DNA of 64,000 nt, taken from positions 378,667-442,666 of the forward strand of contig NZ_JBLBVL010000003.1 in assembly GCF_047250365.1 (NCBI RefSeq), read 5' to 3'. This document shows positions 62,180 to 64,000 of this stretch, piece by piece. How positions within the stretch are numbered: the stretch's first letter is position 1; each line of letters opens with the position of its first letter. The notes under the pieces were generated by a model that saw nothing but the letters and a program-made list of their open reading frames with translations, searched no databases and was not told the origin of the DNA. The position numbers and the translations under genes are program-made. The DNA comes from Thaumasiovibrio sp047250365 (GTDB lineage: Bacteria; Pseudomonadota; Gammaproteobacteria; Enterobacterales; Vibrionaceae).

Positions 62180-62189
62180 ATTACCCAGC
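62180..62189. repeat. right target-site duplication of the ISAs1-family element
   Basis: ATTACCCAGC, identical to 60933-60942. Confidence 0.85.
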
Positions 62190-62508
62190 CTCACCATATA
62201 ATGAGGCATCAGGCTGTTTATCAGAACCACACAGGGTTGACCGTGGAATAAATGTAAGTTCTGCACCCTTTTTGTGGGGATGGCGTTCTATAAACCTAAC
62301 ATTTACCTAAACTACCCACTCAAACACAGCATGTACAAGCGAAAGAAATGAGTCGCTCACGATTAGAAAAAGCCAGTCATGGGCAAAAATGATTTTAATT
62401 CATAGACGACACGATTCCGCTAATCTATGATTCGCAACAATAAAATTGTAAGCATCACTAATTGGACTCGATATAGCCTCTTTGGCTATGTCGTTCAAGG
62501 AAAAACCA
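62190..62508. other. intergenic region before the repeat lipoprotein
   Basis: About 320 bp without a gene. It holds the promoter region of the lipoprotein and, near its end, the hairpin at 62469-62493. I looked for an integron attC (VCR-type) site because such lipoprotein genes can be cassettes, and found none convincing. Confidence 0.35.
62469..62493 (+). promoter_or_regulatory. leader hairpin of the repeat lipoprotein
   Basis: CGATATAGCC (62469-62478) pairs with GGCTATGTCG (62484-62493), one G-U pair, around TCTTT. It ends 3 nt before the AAGGA ribosome-binding site and could affect translation. Confidence 0.4.
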
Positions 62509-63795
62509 ATGATACCAGTAAAAGATAAAAAAATTCACGTGACTAAATCTCTCGCTATCATAGCAATTGTTTCCATTGTTATGGCCGGATGTAGTAGCCG
62601 CGATATGGTCTGTAAAACACCACCCTCACCACAGAAAGGTGGCAGTGAGATAACGTCCTCCCCGCAAGAATCACGGAAAGAGCTAGAAAAATTGATTCGC
62701 AATGGCGACATTTGTGGAATTGAAAACTTTGATACGTCCAACATCACAGATATGTCACGCTTATTTAAAAACACCAAGCTAAACCCAGACATCAGATACT
62801 GGAATACCGCTAATGTCACGAACATGAACAGAATGTTCTCCGGTGCAGGCTATTTTAACCAAGATATTAGCGGATGGAACACCTCTAATGTGACCAATAT
62901 GAGTCTAATGTTCGCCGGCGCAGGCTATTTTAACCAAGACATTGGCGGATGGGATACCGCTAATGTGACCAATATGGGCGGAATGTTCGCCCATGCTCAC
63001 TCTTTTAACCAAAATATTAGCGACTGGAATACCGCGAATGTGATGAATATGAGCGGGATGTTCAGAAGTGCACACTCTTTTAACCAAAATATTGGCAATT
63101 GGGACACTGCTAATGTTACGACGATGAACGGTATGTTCTCCGAACATGATTCTTTCAACCAAGACATTGGCGATTGGGATACTGCAAATGTTACTGATAT
63201 GAACAGTATGTTCTTCCGTGCAGACTCTTTTAATCAAAATATTAGCGGATGGAATACCGTTAATGTGGCTAGTATGAGTCGCATGTTTTACGGTACTAAA
63301 TCTTTTAACCAAAACATCAGTGGCTGGGATACCGCTAATGTGACTAATATGCGTGAAATGTTCACCTACGCAAATTTTAATCAGGATATTAGCGGCTGGG
63401 ATACTGCGAATGTGACAGATATGAGTCGCATGTTTTTGTTTGCTCGCGCCTTTAACCAAGACATTAGCAATTGGAATACCGCTAATGTTACCGATATGAA
63501 CAATATGTTCAGCTACGCCCGCACCTTTAACCAAAACATTGGTGGTTGGAATACTGCTAATGTTACCGATATGAGTAGGATGTTTGAAGGTGCTAACGCC
63601 TTTAACCAAGACATTGGTGGTTGGAACACTGCTAATGTTACTGATATGAGCAAGATGTTCAACGGTGCTGCTAGCTCCTTTAACCAAGATATTAGCGACT
63701 GGGATGTGGGTAAAGTGACTTCATACTCAGAGTTTGTTTCAGAGAATTATTTTCACAGCTTAACTAGCATAAATACTCCTCCAGCTTTCAGGTAA
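62509..63795 (+). CDS. DUF285 (BspA-like) repeat lipoprotein
   Basis: A 428-residue surface-type lipoprotein. A basic, hydrophobic signal ends in VMAGCSS, so Cys28 should be lipidated, with Ser following, compatible with the outer membrane. After a short linker come about 14 tandem units of 24-25 residues, consensus W-D/N-TANVT-D/N-M-S-x-MF-x(2)-A-x-x-FNQ-D/N-I-S/G-G, which is the DUF285 repeat found in BspA-like adhesins and mycoplasma surface proteins. Units are very similar, suggesting recent repeat expansion or gene conversion. The ATG at 62509 follows AAGGA at correct spacing. It likely forms a right-handed repeat solenoid for adhesion or binding; the target is unknown. Confidence 0.88.
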   Translation: MIPVKDKKIHVTKSLAIIAIVSIVMAGCSSRDMVCKTPPSPQKGGSEITSSPQESRKELEKLIRNGDICGIENFDTSNITDMSRLFKNTKLNPDIRYWNTANVTNMNRMFSGAGYFNQDISGWNTSNVTNMSLMFAGAGYFNQDIGGWDTANVTNMGGMFAHAHSFNQNISDWNTANVMNMSGMFRSAHSFNQNIGNWDTANVTTMNGMFSEHDSFNQDIGDWDTANVTDMNSMFFRADSFNQNISGWNTVNVASMSRMFYGTKSFNQNISGWDTANVTNMREMFTYANFNQDISGWDTANVTDMSRMFLFARAFNQDISNWNTANVTDMNNMFSYARTFNQNIGGWNTANVTDMSRMFEGANAFNQDIGGWNTANVTDMSKMFNGAASSFNQDISDWDVGKVTSYSEFVSENYFHSLTSINTPPAFR

Positions 63796-63819
63796 TAGGC
63801 GAATCTAACGATTCATACA

Positions 63820-64000
63820 GTGTCGACGGACAATAAAAATTCATACTTAAATAGCAAAGAGAGGTATTCTTTCGCTGCCATTTTGGTCTGGTTTGTAGCT
63901 CGCTTTGTAGTTGACACCGCTAATGTGACCAATATGGGCGGGATGTTCGCCCATGCTCACTCTTTTAAGCAAAATATTAGCGACTGGGATGTGGGTACAG
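63820..64000 (+). CDS. partial DUF285 repeat reading frame at the window edge
   Basis: From 63914 the DNA matches one and a half repeat units of the preceding lipoprotein, and the frame (DTANVTNMGGMFAHAHSF then KQNISDWDVG) is open to the window end. In frame upstream it runs back to a GTG at 63820 through MSTDNKNSYLNSKERYSF and a hydrophobic AAILVWFVARFVV. No good ribosome-binding site is seen. It may be a second, shorter gene, a pseudogene or a silent repeat cassette. Confidence 0.45.
   Translation, partial: MSTDNKNSYLNSKERYSFAAILVWFVARFVVDTANVTNMGGMFAHAHSFKQNISDWDVGT

Noticed and set aside
62190..62508. Integron attC (VCR) site ahead of the lipoprotein gene
   Set aside because: No inverse-core/core pair of the RYYYAAC...GTTRRRY type with a foldable centre could be found.
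62905..63687. Long reverse-strand open frame across the repeat lipoprotein
   Set aside because: It mirrors the DNA repeats of the forward gene, has no ribosome-binding site and no family likeness; the forward frame has signal, lipobox and DUF285 units.
62754..63720. Tandem repeats as a possible CRISPR array
   Set aside because: The period of about 72-75 bp keeps reading frame throughout and encodes protein repeats; there are no unique spacers.

Overview
The window looks like a stretch of the main chromosome of a Vibrionaceae bacterium (Vibrio or a close relative); the species cannot be named from the sequence alone. The basis is a set of family-typical loci: a GEMM-I cyclic di-GMP riboswitch of the Vc2 type ahead of tfoY with purR beside it, torECA with torD elsewhere, panP, DUF2860, DUF2913 and DUF4250 proteins, an NSS transporter with its 30-residue partner, manganese-dependent pyrophosphatase, and polB followed by a DUF1289 protein. 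There are no rRNA or tRNA genes and no CRISPR array.

Layout. 1-2.6 kb: a cut-off LysR regulator divergent from an MFS exporter, an unrecognised membrane protein and a DUF4250 protein. 2.6-6 kb: metR divergent from metE with a MetR box between them. 6-13.1 kb: trimethylamine N-oxide respiration (torECA), then tfoY with its riboswitch, purR and torD. 13.2-18.2 kb: panP, an outer-membrane-type DUF2860 protein with a small secreted partner, and an NSS sodium symporter. 18.2-21.1 kb: a YnhF-like microprotein, a patatin-like phospholipase and ppaC. 21.2-28 kb: a CSS-EAL phosphodiesterase, a Cache sensor kinase with a NarL-type regulator, and a TRAP transporter; the layout suggests the two-component pair senses a small organic acid and controls the transporter. 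28.4-36.5 kb: ribA, a DUF440 protein, efpL, a degenerate nucleotidyltransferase followed by polB and a DUF1289 protein, rplY, radD and an acetyltransferase. 36.6-47 kb: rsuA-bcr-DUF2913, an SDR/DUF2867 protein, an Att-like ABC exporter operon, an LhgO-type oxidase and yaiI. 47-56.9 kb: cvfB, moeA divergent from folE, a LexA-boxed SulA-like gene, purT with a PurR box, cdd with a CRP site, a membrane-tethered winged-helix regulator and sbcB.

From about 56.9 kb the window changes to accessory DNA: a P4-type tyrosine integrase next to triple TGTGCCCAA repeats, an AlpA-like regulator, a G+C-richer zinc metallopeptidase, a doubly frameshifted IS5-family element, a complete ISAs1-family element with a 10-bp target duplication but a nonsense-mutated transposase, and a lipoprotein built of about 14 DUF285 (BspA-like) repeats. 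Just downstream, at the window edge, a nearly identical repeat fragment is fused to a different 5' sequence.

The best candidates for undescribed biology are the repeat lipoprotein with its second cassette, the truncated ToxR-like membrane regulator, the nucleotidyltransferase-polB-DUF1289 neighbourhood with clamp-binding-like motifs, the orphan terminator ahead of the Att operon, and the hairpin in the rplY leader.
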